A DNA stretch of 64,000 nt. It comes from Cladochytrium replicatum. Lineage: Eukaryota; Chytridiomycota; Chytridiomycetes; Cladochytriales; Cladochytriaceae. The translations under genes and the position numbers were made by a program. The DNA is taken from NCBI GenBank assembly GCA_025526935.1, contig JAHLKD010000064.1, positions 186,001 to 250,000 of the forward strand, written 5' to 3'. Shown here one piece after another: positions 1-9,927 of the stretch. Each line of letters starts with the position of its first letter. The stretch's first letter is position 1. The notes below the pieces were generated by a model. It saw only the letters and a list, made by a program, of their open reading frames with translations. It had not been told where the DNA came from and ran no database searches.

Positions 1-1260
1 AAGATTTTTGAGCCCAATGACAAATAGGTGGAATGAGGCACAAAGACCCTTCCCAGATGTGATTGTTTTTAGCTTACAGCAAGAAAAGACCAATGGCAAA
101 GGTGGATGTGGGGAAAAGGGCCATCTAACCTGAATCAGCAAGAAGGGATATGTCCTGTTGCCATATTCTGGTGGTGCTGGGATGAGAAGAGTCTTTGTCG
201 ACCAGCTCACCACAGCCTCTTTGTTTGGTTGCGAAATCCAAGTGGGGCAAGAAGGTTGACAAGACAAATCAACAAAAATCTTTCTCAGGCATCTTAAAAG
301 CAACCATGGAAGTATTTCCAGGTCGCTTGGACTGTTGGGCACCACAGCAGAAATTGAAGTTCTGATTGCTGGAGAAGCAGCAAGACTTTGGGTTCAATCC
401 AGACGTAGCGTGGCGGTCAATTTTGGACTGGATTGCTGCAGACAATCAGGCTTTTACTGTTGTGGAGAACGAGTTCTTTGTCAGCATGCTGCAGACTTTT
501 CAGCCAAGCTTTACACCTCTGAAAAACAGTGAAGCAAAACGAGATGGAGAGTTATGATAAGCAGAAGGAGGTCGTTAAAAGGACTGATTGTTGGTCACCT
601 TTCAAGAGTATCAACAACTGCTGACTGTTGGACAACGAAGAACCAGATTTCTTTTCTTGGAATTACTGCCCACTACATCACGAAAGAATGGGAGCCGCAG
701 GAATTGCTGCTGCAGATGATTTCGATGGATGGAAGTCATGAAGGCGTTGCAGTGACTAATCAGCTTGTCAAATGTCTGGATGAATTTGGCATGCTGACAG
801 GTGACGCTTATTGTGCATTACAACCAACAACGGTTACAACTTTACCATGAGCAAAAAGCTGGAGACTATTGGAAAATAGGGGTATTGAGTGGTCTGATAC
901 CAACAAGGAGGTGGTTCTTGGATTGGATGAGGGCAAGGGCTGGGAGCTAAATACTCAGGTCACAGCCTTAGGGCCGGGAGTGCAACTCAGCTGGCAGAAG
1001 AGGGCACGTCTCTGGAGGACATCAAGGTAGCTGGCAGGTAAGATATCTTTTTCGGGCCGATATGTTCGTATCGCCAAGCAGTTTGAATATTTCCGCCATG
1101 AAGCCGAAAGCAAGTACCTCATGGGATCTGGACAGGAAAATTTCGATAATGTGGCGGTTAGTTGTTCGTTGTAACGATAATATGCTCATGGATTTCTTTG
1201 GTTCGGTTTCTTTTCAGCCGTCCCACAAATTTTCACATGGCCGCAGATGGCGCCCATAAA
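1..1260 (+). mobile_element. Decayed hAT-family transposase remnant
   Basis: Two reading frames carry pieces of an hAT transposase. Around 366-555 there is a W-I-A-A-D-N-Q-A-F-T-V-V-E-N-like stretch, the region before the catalytic core. Around 600-800, in another frame, there is A-D-C-W-T-T-K-N followed by F-L-G-I-T-A-H-Y-I, the conserved block after the first catalytic Asp in BED/RICESLEEPER-type transposases. A shift near 815 then leads to T-T-N-N-G, resembling the usual D-N-A-S-N-N block. At least two frame changes and several stops mean it is dead. I see no terminal inverted repeats or convincing target duplication; the 5' end may lie outside the window. From 900 to 1260 I recognise nothing further. 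Confidence 0.65.
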
Positions 1261-1314
1261 ATTCTTTAAGGCCCCTTCAGCGCTTGAACGAAGAGTCCAA
1301 GACACGGTGATAAA

Positions 1315-1786
1315 ATGCATCTCCACCAAATACTCTGCATTCTCGTCACATTCCTAGCGTGCTTCGGCAACGCCCTTCCGCAAGTCCGCAAGTCTCAGAT
1401 CGACCCTGGCACTATTCGCAACTTGAAATGTGGAAACAAAGCAACGTATGTTTCAGTATCTCTGCTTAAACTGCGTCTTTCTTACATTTCGCAGTAAGAT
1501 TGCCAATAAAGACATTAACAGAGCAATCCTCGGCATCTGCGGCAGCATCGCTGGCAAAATCCAGAAGTGCCAAGGAAACCCCAGGAGCACAACGGGTGTC
1601 CACGGCACCGCTCGTTTCAACCTCGTCGCCGACCAGGCTGGAAACACCATCAACGTCTCCAAGGGCCGCTGGGAACGCTGCATTGCTACCTCGCGCTCCA
1701 TCTGCGGTGACATTCCGTTCACTGGAACTTGTGTGAGCTCCACCACCAACGGGGGCTCCCTCACCTTCTCGCTCTCGCACACTTGA
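1315..1786 (+). CDS. Small secreted cysteine-containing protein, unknown function
   Basis: Two exons, 1315-1445 and 1495-1786, are joined across a 49-nt intron with GTATGT and CAG ends and give 140 residues in one frame. Residues 1 to about 22 form a typical signal peptide (M-H-L-H-Q-I-L-C-I-L-V-T-F-L-A-C-F-G-N-A). The mature part holds about six cysteines and ends in a Ser/Thr/Gly-rich tail, so it is probably exported and disulfide-bonded. I do not recognise the family. Two further genes for secreted or surface proteins follow on the other strand, including a pectin lyase, so a role outside the cell or in the wall is likely. A fungal effector-like protein is possible but unproven. Confidence 0.75.
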
Positions 1787-2035
1787 CCGGATGTGCTATT
1801 CTTGCGTACACCTTTTTTGCGGAGAAAGCTGGAGCACATTATTTTCTTTTTCTAGCTTGTCGTTATGCAGCTCTTGGTTGGATCATAATACACAAATCCG
1901 TTCAACTAAGTGTGCTATTTGAAAGCAAGCTTTTATTAGGCGACTCAGGATAACCAGCGTCTTCTAAACATACTTTATTCAACACACAATTGCCAAGCTC
2001 GGATTTGCGGAGGGTACATAGAAGCGATACAACCG

Positions 2036-4529
2036 CTAAACATTTGACTCTAAACGGAGCGCATCATATTGAACATAGGAAGTTTCGCCATAGGGAAGCG
2101 CAAGCTCGATCCAGTTCCATCCGACCACAAGCACTTTTCCTGAAAACGCAAACAACTGTCGCAGAGTGTAACAAGACACCTGTGATCGCACTCCGCATGA
2201 AGATGAGAAACCGGCGTCGATGCCCCACACAAACGATGGGGCCGTCGAGTTGTTAATCGAGACCGCAATTGCAATGTTGGTGTTATTTGTTCCGATATAG
2301 GTACCCTTTCCATCCGTGGAGTTTGAAGAAATGACTGATCCTTTTGCACCGGCGAGTTGAATGGTGAGTGTGAAGTTGGAAGATGGATCGGGTTGGTGGG
2401 CGAGGTTGAAGTGGATCTTCCATTTGTTGACACCGAAAGAGGCAGTTTTACGAGTGTAGCTTGGTCCAAACATTGCCCAATGTATATAATTCTAGCTCAT
2501 TATGGGTCAGCCAAACATTGACATAATATCCGCCCGTCTACAAACCCAGTCCCGACTCCAGTCTGATTTGCCGACCGTGTAGTTCACACTGTTGGGAAAG
2601 TCCGTTGGGAAATCCCAAGCACTGGATGGAGGATACATCTAAGATCGTTGCCATCAATAGCCGTTGAATCTTACCCCCAATAATTGCGGTACTTTTCCGG
2701 ATGCAACGATTTTGAAAGATCAAGCTCGTACCCGTTTCGGAATTCTCCCGAGGAAAAATCAGGCTGACCGATCCGCCAGAGTTCTTGTCCGTGGCTCTCT
2801 GCCACCCATTTGACAGACAGTGACTTGCTACCACCGGCCGTCACGACAATGCTGTCCTGAACGTATTCTCCTTTTTGAAATAGAATTGGAATAAGAGCAA
2901 ATCAGCGTGCAATTGTTTCTGAAATGTACCGAAGATGCCAAGAGAGTAAACGGTCAAGCGGTATGTTCCTGCAACCACACGCGTGATGTTGAACGTTGCC
3001 GTCAAGCCGTCTGTCGCAACCTTCGCTTTAATGAAATATTGTCGTGCTTTCGAGTCTCCAACGTTGTCCGGGAAGCGCACGCCGTTTTGTGATAGGACGA
3101 CCCAAGTGAGGTCTCCTGACAGAACGTTCAACACAGAAGGATTCTGTAGGGAGATGGTGCCAGTAATGTTTCCACGACTTGAAGTCGGAACTAAACGAGA
3201 GCTTAAGCAACCAATATAGAAATTTATATCATCGATTCAAATCATACAGTAACCAGGAACGTATCTAGCAATGTCGTCATAGAACCGTGCGTTCCATTCA
3301 GGAAACGCAAGCTTTTCTGCATCATTTCGCAACTCGGAGAGGCTATTAAGGCAAATCGAATAAATATTAACCTTTCAAGACCCCCGGCGGCACCGGCGGC
3401 AAGGCTCACCTTTTTCCTTTTCCTGAGTTGAAGTAGAGAAACTGAGGACCCCAGGTTCGTTCCCACCCCTGATATTGCTTTGGGGTCCGTCCACCATAGT
3501 GCGTTGTGCTGTATTTCTACGTTCTGAGGTTTAGGCTTATGATTGTTCGCGATCGAGAGAAAACCCACATTATATATCGAGCCGTCGACTGCCAAATCCG
3601 ATCTAGTGGGACCTCCGAAGTACGTATCTGGCTCAAAGATGGTTAAATTGTGCTGAAATACCCTTGAAATACCAAACCTTTTGTATTTAAAACAAGCCAA
3701 GCGCCGTATGCAGTGCCATTGGTCTTCGTCCCATCCGAATACAGTCCTCTTGCAAGATTCGTCCCGTAATCGGCAGAGAACTGATACTTTGTGAAGTACT
3801 CGCTGAAAGACTGGACATAAGGGTCCGCTGTTGCGTTACCGATATACCAAGTTGCGTCCTTTCAAAAACAACGCCATCAGCACCACATTCAAAATACGTT
3901 CTCGAGGACCAGCAAACCTGCACTTCAATCTCATTTGCGATCGTCGTGGAGAGCGGCAGAGGCGCATAAGTCTTTGAATTCGTCGAAAGATGCGTCCACA
4001 AGTTTCCGCTTCCCGGCCGGAACAAGAAGCGAAACTCACCGATCTGCCCCGCGTTCTCCAGAGTGTCGTTTTGAAACCGGAGACGCACGAAAGAATGGAT
4101 TCCAGTCTCCCCATCGCGAAGGAAATGAAAATGCTGGAACGTTTGGTTTGTGAAGATGGTTTGTGAAATCACAACGCCTCCGAACTGTATGCCTGCCGAG
4201 TCGGTCCCGGTGATAGAGTCATAGGTTGTAGTAATTGGATCACCGCCGACAGTCCAATAGCCTTTTGGCTGGTCGATCACACAATAGCACACTAGGTAGC
4301 CACGCCCATCAGTTTTTGTGTAGGTGCCGAGGAGGTTCGTTCCATCGAGTGCAACGTTGTAGAGGTCACCGGTTGCCTTGCGATATGCAAATGTGACCCG
4401 GTCGTTTGCTATGGTCACCGCCGTAGACGTCGAGGTGACGGTGACCTTCGCTTGGACGCTGGTAGCGATTCCAAGGAGGAACAGCGTAAAGATTGTTGCG
4501 CACAAGGCCATAGAATACGGATCACGCAT
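2036..4529 (-). CDS. Rhamnogalacturonan endolyase, polysaccharide lyase family 4
   Basis: Nine exons give one 680-residue frame: 4529-3918, 3858-3678, 3627-3569, 3516-3410, 3342-3248, 3190-2930, 2870-2675, 2621-2546 and 2491-2036. Residues 1 to about 26 are a signal peptide. The N-terminal catalytic beta-sandwich shows G-E-T-G-I-H-S-F-V-R, then Y-F-G-G-P, H-Y-G-G and G-W-E-R-T-W-G-P-Q-F. A fibronectin-III-like middle domain follows (G-N-I-T-G, then G-T-Y-R-L-T-V-Y), then the C-terminal carbohydrate-binding sandwich with D-W-N-Y-I-H-W and Y-V-Q-Y-D-A-L-R-L-E. PL4 lyases cleave the rhamnogalacturonan I backbone of pectin by beta-elimination, so this points to feeding on plant or pollen material. 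The acceptors of exons 4 and 8 were chosen by homology and phase and are the least certain. Confidence 0.9.
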
Positions 4530-5093
4530 TGAGGGTCACTGCATTTTAAATAAGCTGCTTGCAAATGTGGGCTAGAGAATGGCAAATTTCTGATCGCGAC
4601 ACAAGGTCGATCAATGATGCAATCGGGTTGTGTGCACGTCAGGTTGATGACTGAGTGGTGAATTTTAATCACATCGAACATTATAACAATATGAACAGAA
4701 CGTGGCAAATTCATACCATCCTACCCGCATTTCAGAGCATCATAAATTCAACTTCACTTAGTTCTCACTAGCCGAAACTTTCCCCAAAGTTTCGGGTGTC
4801 TCATCCACACCTGGAACATCTGCATTCCCGGCCCCTCCGCTACGTCTCATTTCTTCATTTCTTTCTGAGTTAGTACGCTTATTGCACAAGTCCTGAAACT
4901 TCAGATATATCAATACAAACTCTCTTTGGGATTGTTGCGCGGACGGTGGCTTGGTATTCTACTAGGTTAGTTATATTACCTTTAACAGACCAACTCGCCG
5001 ATGATCTTTGACGCGATTGAATTTCTGAGAGTTGCAATGTAACTATGTATTGTGTTGTGTCATTAACATTGGGAACAAAAATCGCAGCGTGGG
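4530..5093. other. Intergenic stretch, no convincing gene
   Basis: This holds the upstream region of the PL4 lyase gene and the downstream region of the next minus-strand gene. On the minus strand an open frame extends to 4879 from the last intron of the gene at 5094-5821 and encodes an alternative C-terminus. I treat it as non-coding, because the spliced frame stops at 5094. Confidence 0.5.
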
Positions 5094-5821
5094 TTAAAGC
5101 ACCAGCATGACAGCCAACATCGTAGCCACTAAAGCATGAAGGAGAGTCGGGATCATCGTTGAGGCCGAGCTGACCTTCGATGGGCGGAACACCTAAAGAG
5201 AAAAAAACCAATCAGCTTCTCCAATGCAAAATGCTCTTCCTCAGCTTCACTCACAACTCCATTCAGCGTGATCTCAAACTGCTCAAGCGAAGCCGCCAAC
5301 GGGTAGTTCTTCGCCGCGCACGCGTCGGTAACTGCCTTAGCTTCCGACTTTGCCTGGTCGACATTCACGCCTGGATCGACCACCTGCGCCGCGCAGCGAT
5401 CGAAAGCCTGCACGTATGGCGAGGTCGAGTTCAGTCCTGACAGACAGACGCACTTGGCCCCAGCGACAAAGTATGTGTCCATCGTCGCCTGGCTCGGGGT
5501 GCCCTTGCCGCCCTGCTCAGCTGCGATCCTGTTCACGGTCTGCTTGAGGCATCCCAACTGGATATTGTATATGTAGGAGCGCACGTCCGCGCAAGGGATC
5601 GAAGCAGAGTCGGTGGCGGTGTAGACGCTCATACCCGGCGCGAAGAAGTCGCCTGAGGAGGACTGCCCGCTCAGCGACGAGGCCTTCAGGGACGAGGTGG
5701 TGATTTCCGCGACTGAAGCATCCAGGGTGTCTTTGAAGATATCGCCGAATCCTGAGGATTGGACCATGGTTGGGAGGGTGATGGCAGCCAAAGCGGCGAG
5801 GGAGATCATTTTGATGAACAT
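5094..5821 (-). CDS. Secreted, probably membrane- or GPI-anchored cysteine-rich protein
   Basis: Exons 5821-5255 and 5192-5094 give 221 residues. The ATG at 5821 (M-F-I-K-M-I-S-L-A-A-L) opens a signal peptide; a second ATG lies at 5809. The body holds about six cysteines (S-I-P-C-A-D, Q-L-G-C, K-C-V-C-L-S, D-R-C-A, D-A-C-A) spaced like a small disulfide domain. With GTGAGT as donor and TTTAG as acceptor, exon 2 adds a tail ending in a hydrophobic run and a stop. That pattern fits a GPI-attachment signal or C-terminal anchor. I do not recognise the family. A surface or cell-wall protein is the best guess. Confidence 0.7.
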
Positions 5822-6250
5822 CCTTTGTTTCTTTCTTGTGGAAGATCGCAGGCGGAAAAGCAGCTTTATAGGGCAAAGAAAAGGCTGTGTGGAGCAAATA
5901 AATTTTGGAGTTTTGCACCACACCTGAAGAAAATTTTCGGTGTAGCTCCCAACTTCGAATGAGTGCTAGCGGACGGATAGACGTTGATGGATGGCCTTGG
6001 TACAGACACCTTCGCAGTGAGATGAGACCAGAATGTGAATACAGACTGAATGTCGATGAAGTGGCCTGTATCCGTGACTCCATATCCTCTGTGGGGCTCA
6101 ATTTAGAATTTTACACTATTAGTTATTATGGGTACAAATTTTGTGATACTGCCACTCAACATCTCCGCACTGCCACCAGAAGCGAAAAACTCCAAAACTA
6201 ATAATATCAACTCCAAACAGCCTTTCAAAAGAACAAAAATTACCAAAACC
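5822..6250. other. Intergenic stretch between two minus-strand genes
   Basis: About 430 nt: the promoter side of the anchored secreted protein gene and the 3' flank of the HET-domain gene. On the minus strand, A/T-rich runs sit just upstream of 5821. I see no further gene. Confidence 0.5.
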
Positions 6251-8207
6251 TCAACCAACGACGATCCGCTTCATCGTCACCAAAGAAGATCTGCGTCCAG
6301 CCTTTGTGATCATCCTGCAGTCTGTAATGCAAGTTCCTGTCCTCAACAATTGAATATCGTCGCTCTCTTCGTCGATCTTGGGTCGACCGCACACGAGCGC
6401 CGACACACCGCCCCTGGACGTCTGCCACGTCGGCGGCACAAGCACTCTGTTTTCAAACACTTCTCCTGTTTTCACGCTCGTCTCGAGGAACCCGATCCCC
6501 TTGAGCTGGTGGATCCAGATGACGCGCATAGCGCTCGCATGGACGTTCGTCAAACCCGTATCCGCTGCCTCAGGGTTCCCAAACTCCTCGCCACAGATCC
6601 CCAGAATGATCTTCTTGGTCCCTTCGTTGAGCTCCGTGATCTTGTGCGAGGTTACAGTGGAAAAGTCGCCTGAGAGCGGGGAGTAACCCACACCGCCAAA
6701 GAGCGTACGCGCAAAGACGCGCTCCATGGTCAGGTTGGTCACTTGGTATGATTTGGGCGAGATGAATGTAAACTCGGAGAGGTTGGCTTTGGAAACCGCG
6801 AGCTTGCCGTCGGCGTACTCGATGTCAACGGAGACCTGGGAGCGGTTGAGCTTGATGCAGTCGCAGGCGAACCAGAGGCCGTTGGTGATCAGGGGCCGCA
6901 TCAATGGGGCAGAGTGCGCGCCAATGAGGCCCAGGAGTGAGAGGTCGCCGGCGCGTACGATTGCCGAGAGGACTATGTCGGTGGCGTGGGCGAGGTCGCC
7001 GTACGCTACTTCGATGTTGCCTGAAGTGGCAAAGAGTCCTAGGATGCCGTAAAGCCGGTCCTCTTCGAAACGGCAATCTCGGCGCTGTGCTGCGCGGATG
7101 ACGTCGACGGCGCACATGGTCATGCAGGAGAAGGGGGAGGCTTCGGAAGCGTCAGAGGTGTAGACGAGGTCGTTGAGGTGGCCGGCATCAACGATCTGCG
7201 CGGCGCCGAGTGTCCGGATGGCGGTGATAGAGAGGCGTCCCAAATCCGACATCAAGACCCGCTCGCCCGACATTGAAACCAGCCATGCCTTATTCGCCAA
7301 GAGCATTTCTGTGAATAAAATTGGAATTTAGCGATGTGAAAAGATAAATTATGATCTGCAGCTCACCTTGAAGGGTCCAGACACGGCCGAACCAGGCTGT
7401 CTCGGAGATAATGTCTCTGAAGGCAAGGGCGTTGTCGACGGTCGAGAACCCACGCTCTTCAAAAGCCTTGAAAGCTTCCTGGGATATAGCAGCGGTGTAA
7501 ACCTTGCGGTCGTTGATCAGCTTTTCTTCGGCCATGAGGTCACGGAGTCTGTCGACGGTGGGCTGCTCGACCCAGCAAATGACCTCATCCGCGTAGTAAA
7601 AGTATTTCCCCATGAGCGGGACTTGGGCATATTTCGAGGGGAGGTCTTGGGGCAAGCAAGTAAGGTCGAGCCAGAGGAGCTTCCCCTCCAACCCGGCGTT
7701 CTCGAGGAACTGCTTTGTGAGGCGCATTTTTTCGGGCGAGACCTCCACGACTGAGTTGGGACCGTCAGTGAGGCCGAGGAGGTCGACGTGGGCGTGCTGC
7801 TCGTCGGGATCGACACGACCCCACACATGTGAGATGCAGGTGTAGCGAGGAGGTTCAGAGCCAGGGGGCAAGGTTGAGGTGTCAATAACCTTACGGTTGG
7901 ACCAATCGATGAGGTGGGAAGGCGTGATGGGGGCACCGATGCGCTTGCCGAAGATCTGGCGCACCCATGAGCCCTTTAGCCCGGACTCGAACTCGACCCG
8001 AGTCAAATGGTTGTGGTCGCGGTCGACGTCGGGAGGTGCAACGGGCAGAATTTGGGCCCGTGGATGGTCTGCAGTAGTCGAGTCCTTCAATTGCAGGTTG
8101 GCGAGGTTCTGGTTCAGCGCATTGGTGGAAGTGGATGAAGCGGCATTGACCTTGGCGGTAGACTTTGAAGACCAGGGCCACACACACCAGTCAGAGGAGG
8201 ATTCCAT
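6251..8207 (-). CDS. HET (heterokaryon incompatibility) domain protein
   Basis: Exons 8207-7367 and 7308-6251 give 632 residues; the junction restores W-T-L-Q-E across a 58-nt intron. The first ATG in the open frame is at about 8207 (M-E-S-S-S-D-W). The three HET blocks are present: Y-T-C-I-S-H-V-W-G near residue 120, L-L-W-L-D-L-T-C-L-P-Q near 185, and W-F-G-R-V-W-T-L-Q-E near 275. The remaining 350 residues include a D-C-R-F-E-E-D-R-L-Y-G-I-L-G-L segment, also usual in HET proteins. HET domains are TIR-related and in filamentous fungi trigger cell death on recognition of non-self. The target is unknown here, and no NACHT domain is attached. Confidence 0.85.
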
Positions 8208-8447
8208 GTTCAGCCAGCGAGAGGTAGGCGTAGCAGCGGGTATCAAGCGGCCTTAATACTATACACCGTTGGGGGGCTTCGGCAAGCGGCGTTGTCGACC
8301 AATCAACGAACGGTGGTCGTTGTGAGTGGGTGTGGTGGGTGAAAATTTTTGCATTCTTTTTCTAAAAATTATCGGTGGCGGTGTCTTTGTAGGTGGATCA
8401 GAATGTGAACCACGCATATCGTTTTTCTGCCGCCACTTGTTTCCATG

Positions 8448-9788
8448 TCACTGCTCCAAATCTATCCCCCCCCCCTGTTCATCTGACACCGATCTCACCC
8501 GCTTGGAATCAACCCGCCCGTGCATATCAGCTGCCACTCCGGACCCGAAGCTTCTGTCCTCCTGTCCTTCTCTGCGCACCTTTTGGTTAGGCGATCGGCC
8601 TTTTGATTTTGAACCCCCTCGTCCACCATATACCCGTCGTTGTCCCTTGGTGTCCACTGCTGCTGGTGTTGCGGAGAATAACTCGATGCTACTAAAGTTG
8701 AAGTTGGTTGGGAACATTAAAGCACCCAGAGCCATCTTATCACTGCCCCCCATCAAGCTTAAGCCTTCCATCCTTCCTGGAAGCTTAGCAGACTCGTTTG
8801 GCAAAGATGCTGGTGATTTGTTAATCTCGTCCTTGATTGCCTGTAGACCTTCCTGGTTTTCACGATCCTTTTTGTACTTCCTCCACCAATCCTGCGCTTG
8901 AGAGGTTCCGTTCTCTATCGCCATATCAACCGCCACTTGTCCGAGCTCCACTTCCCACCATTCCAGCATCCGCGCGTGCTCGTTTGTAGCTGCTAACCAG
9001 ATCGCATCCTCATTCCACTTTTTGTCCTCGCCACATTTCCACCACCACTCCACAACCTCTACGTGCCCATTCATGCTCGCCCAAATGATCGCGTTCTCGC
9101 TCCACATCAATGGATGAAGTTCAGACTCTTTCCACCACTCTAGAACCTCAACGTGTCCGTTCCGGCTTGCTTCGTCCAATGCGCTCTCGCTCCACTTCAA
9201 CGGCGACAACCCGCTCGACTCCTTCCACCACTCAAGCGTCCCCACATGTCCCCTCTCGCTCGCAAAGTCCATGGCCCTCTTGCTCCATTTTAACTGCATC
9301 CCACTCTTGCTTTTCCACCACTCCAGCACGGCGACTTGGTTCCTCTTGCTCGCCCAGTCGAGAGCTTTGCGCGTCCACCGCAGCTCAAGTCCACTCGCCT
9401 TCCACCACTCCAGCGAAACAACCTGTCCGTTCATGCTCGCGAGGTCCATGGCGTCAGAGCTATACTTGAGCGTGAGCCCGCTCCGGGATCTCCACCATTC
9501 CAGCACCGCAATGTGTCCGTTCTCGCTCGCAAGGTTCATGGCCAGCGCAGAGTATCGGAGCTTCCGTGCGCTTTCGACGTGCAGTTCGAGAAGGCGCACG
9601 TAGCCAAGGCTACTCGCGCCGTCCATGGTCTGACCAAACTCGTCGGAAATAACGAGGTGGAGAAGACGTGCTTGGATGTGCCACCTGCGTAACTGGCTGG
9701 CGAGCTTGAATGCGAGCTTGGGTTCACCGCCCGAATTAGCCAGTGTGATCAGCACCCGATCAATCAGTTCATAGGGCAGGTCCGGCAT
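8448..9788 (-). CDS. Ankyrin-like repeat protein with E-W-W repeat units
   Basis: A single open frame of 446 residues starts at an ATG at 9788. Residues 1-40 (L-P-Y-E-L-I-D-R-V-L) look like an F-box-type N-terminus. From about residue 60 to 300 there are roughly eight units of about 32 residues with consensus L-x-W-S-x-x-A-x-x-x-A-S-x-N-G-H-V-x-V-L-E-W-W, a tryptophan-rich ankyrin-like repeat. The last 150 residues are basic and of low complexity. The gene at 21844-23379 is a longer member of the same family. Such proteins probably serve as binding scaffolds. The C-terminal part could instead be a retained intron or 3' UTR. Confidence 0.8.
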   Translation of the reverse strand: MPDLPYELIDRVLITLANSGGEPKLAFKLASQLRRWHIQARLLHLVISDEFGQTMDGASSLGYVRLLELHVESARKLRYSALAMNLASENGHIAVLEWWRSRSGLTLKYSSDAMDLASMNGQVVSLEWWKASGLELRWTRKALDWASKRNQVAVLEWWKSKSGMQLKWSKRAMDFASERGHVGTLEWWKESSGLSPLKWSESALDEASRNGHVEVLEWWKESELHPLMWSENAIIWASMNGHVEVVEWWWKCGEDKKWNEDAIWLAATNEHARMLEWWEVELGQVAVDMAIENGTSQAQDWWRKYKKDRENQEGLQAIKDEINKSPASLPNESAKLPGRMEGLSLMGGSDKMALGALMFPTNFNFSSIELFSATPAAVDTKGQRRVYGGRGGSKSKGRSPNQKVRREGQEDRSFGSGVAADMHGRVDSKRVRSVSDEQGGGIDLEQ

Positions 9789-9927
9789 GTTGCCAGGAGT
9801 GCAGTGTGCGTTACTCCGATTTATGTTTTACGTGGCAAATTTTTTCATCTCTTATTATCAAATCAGAAAACGTCAATATGAAAGAATCCATCACAAAAAA
9901 ACAAAAAGTGGGATTATGATTCTACTC

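Noticed and set aside
1453-1839. Two overlapping minus-strand frames opposite the small secreted protein
   Set aside because: The plus-strand gene has a signal peptide, a clean intron and coherent cysteines.
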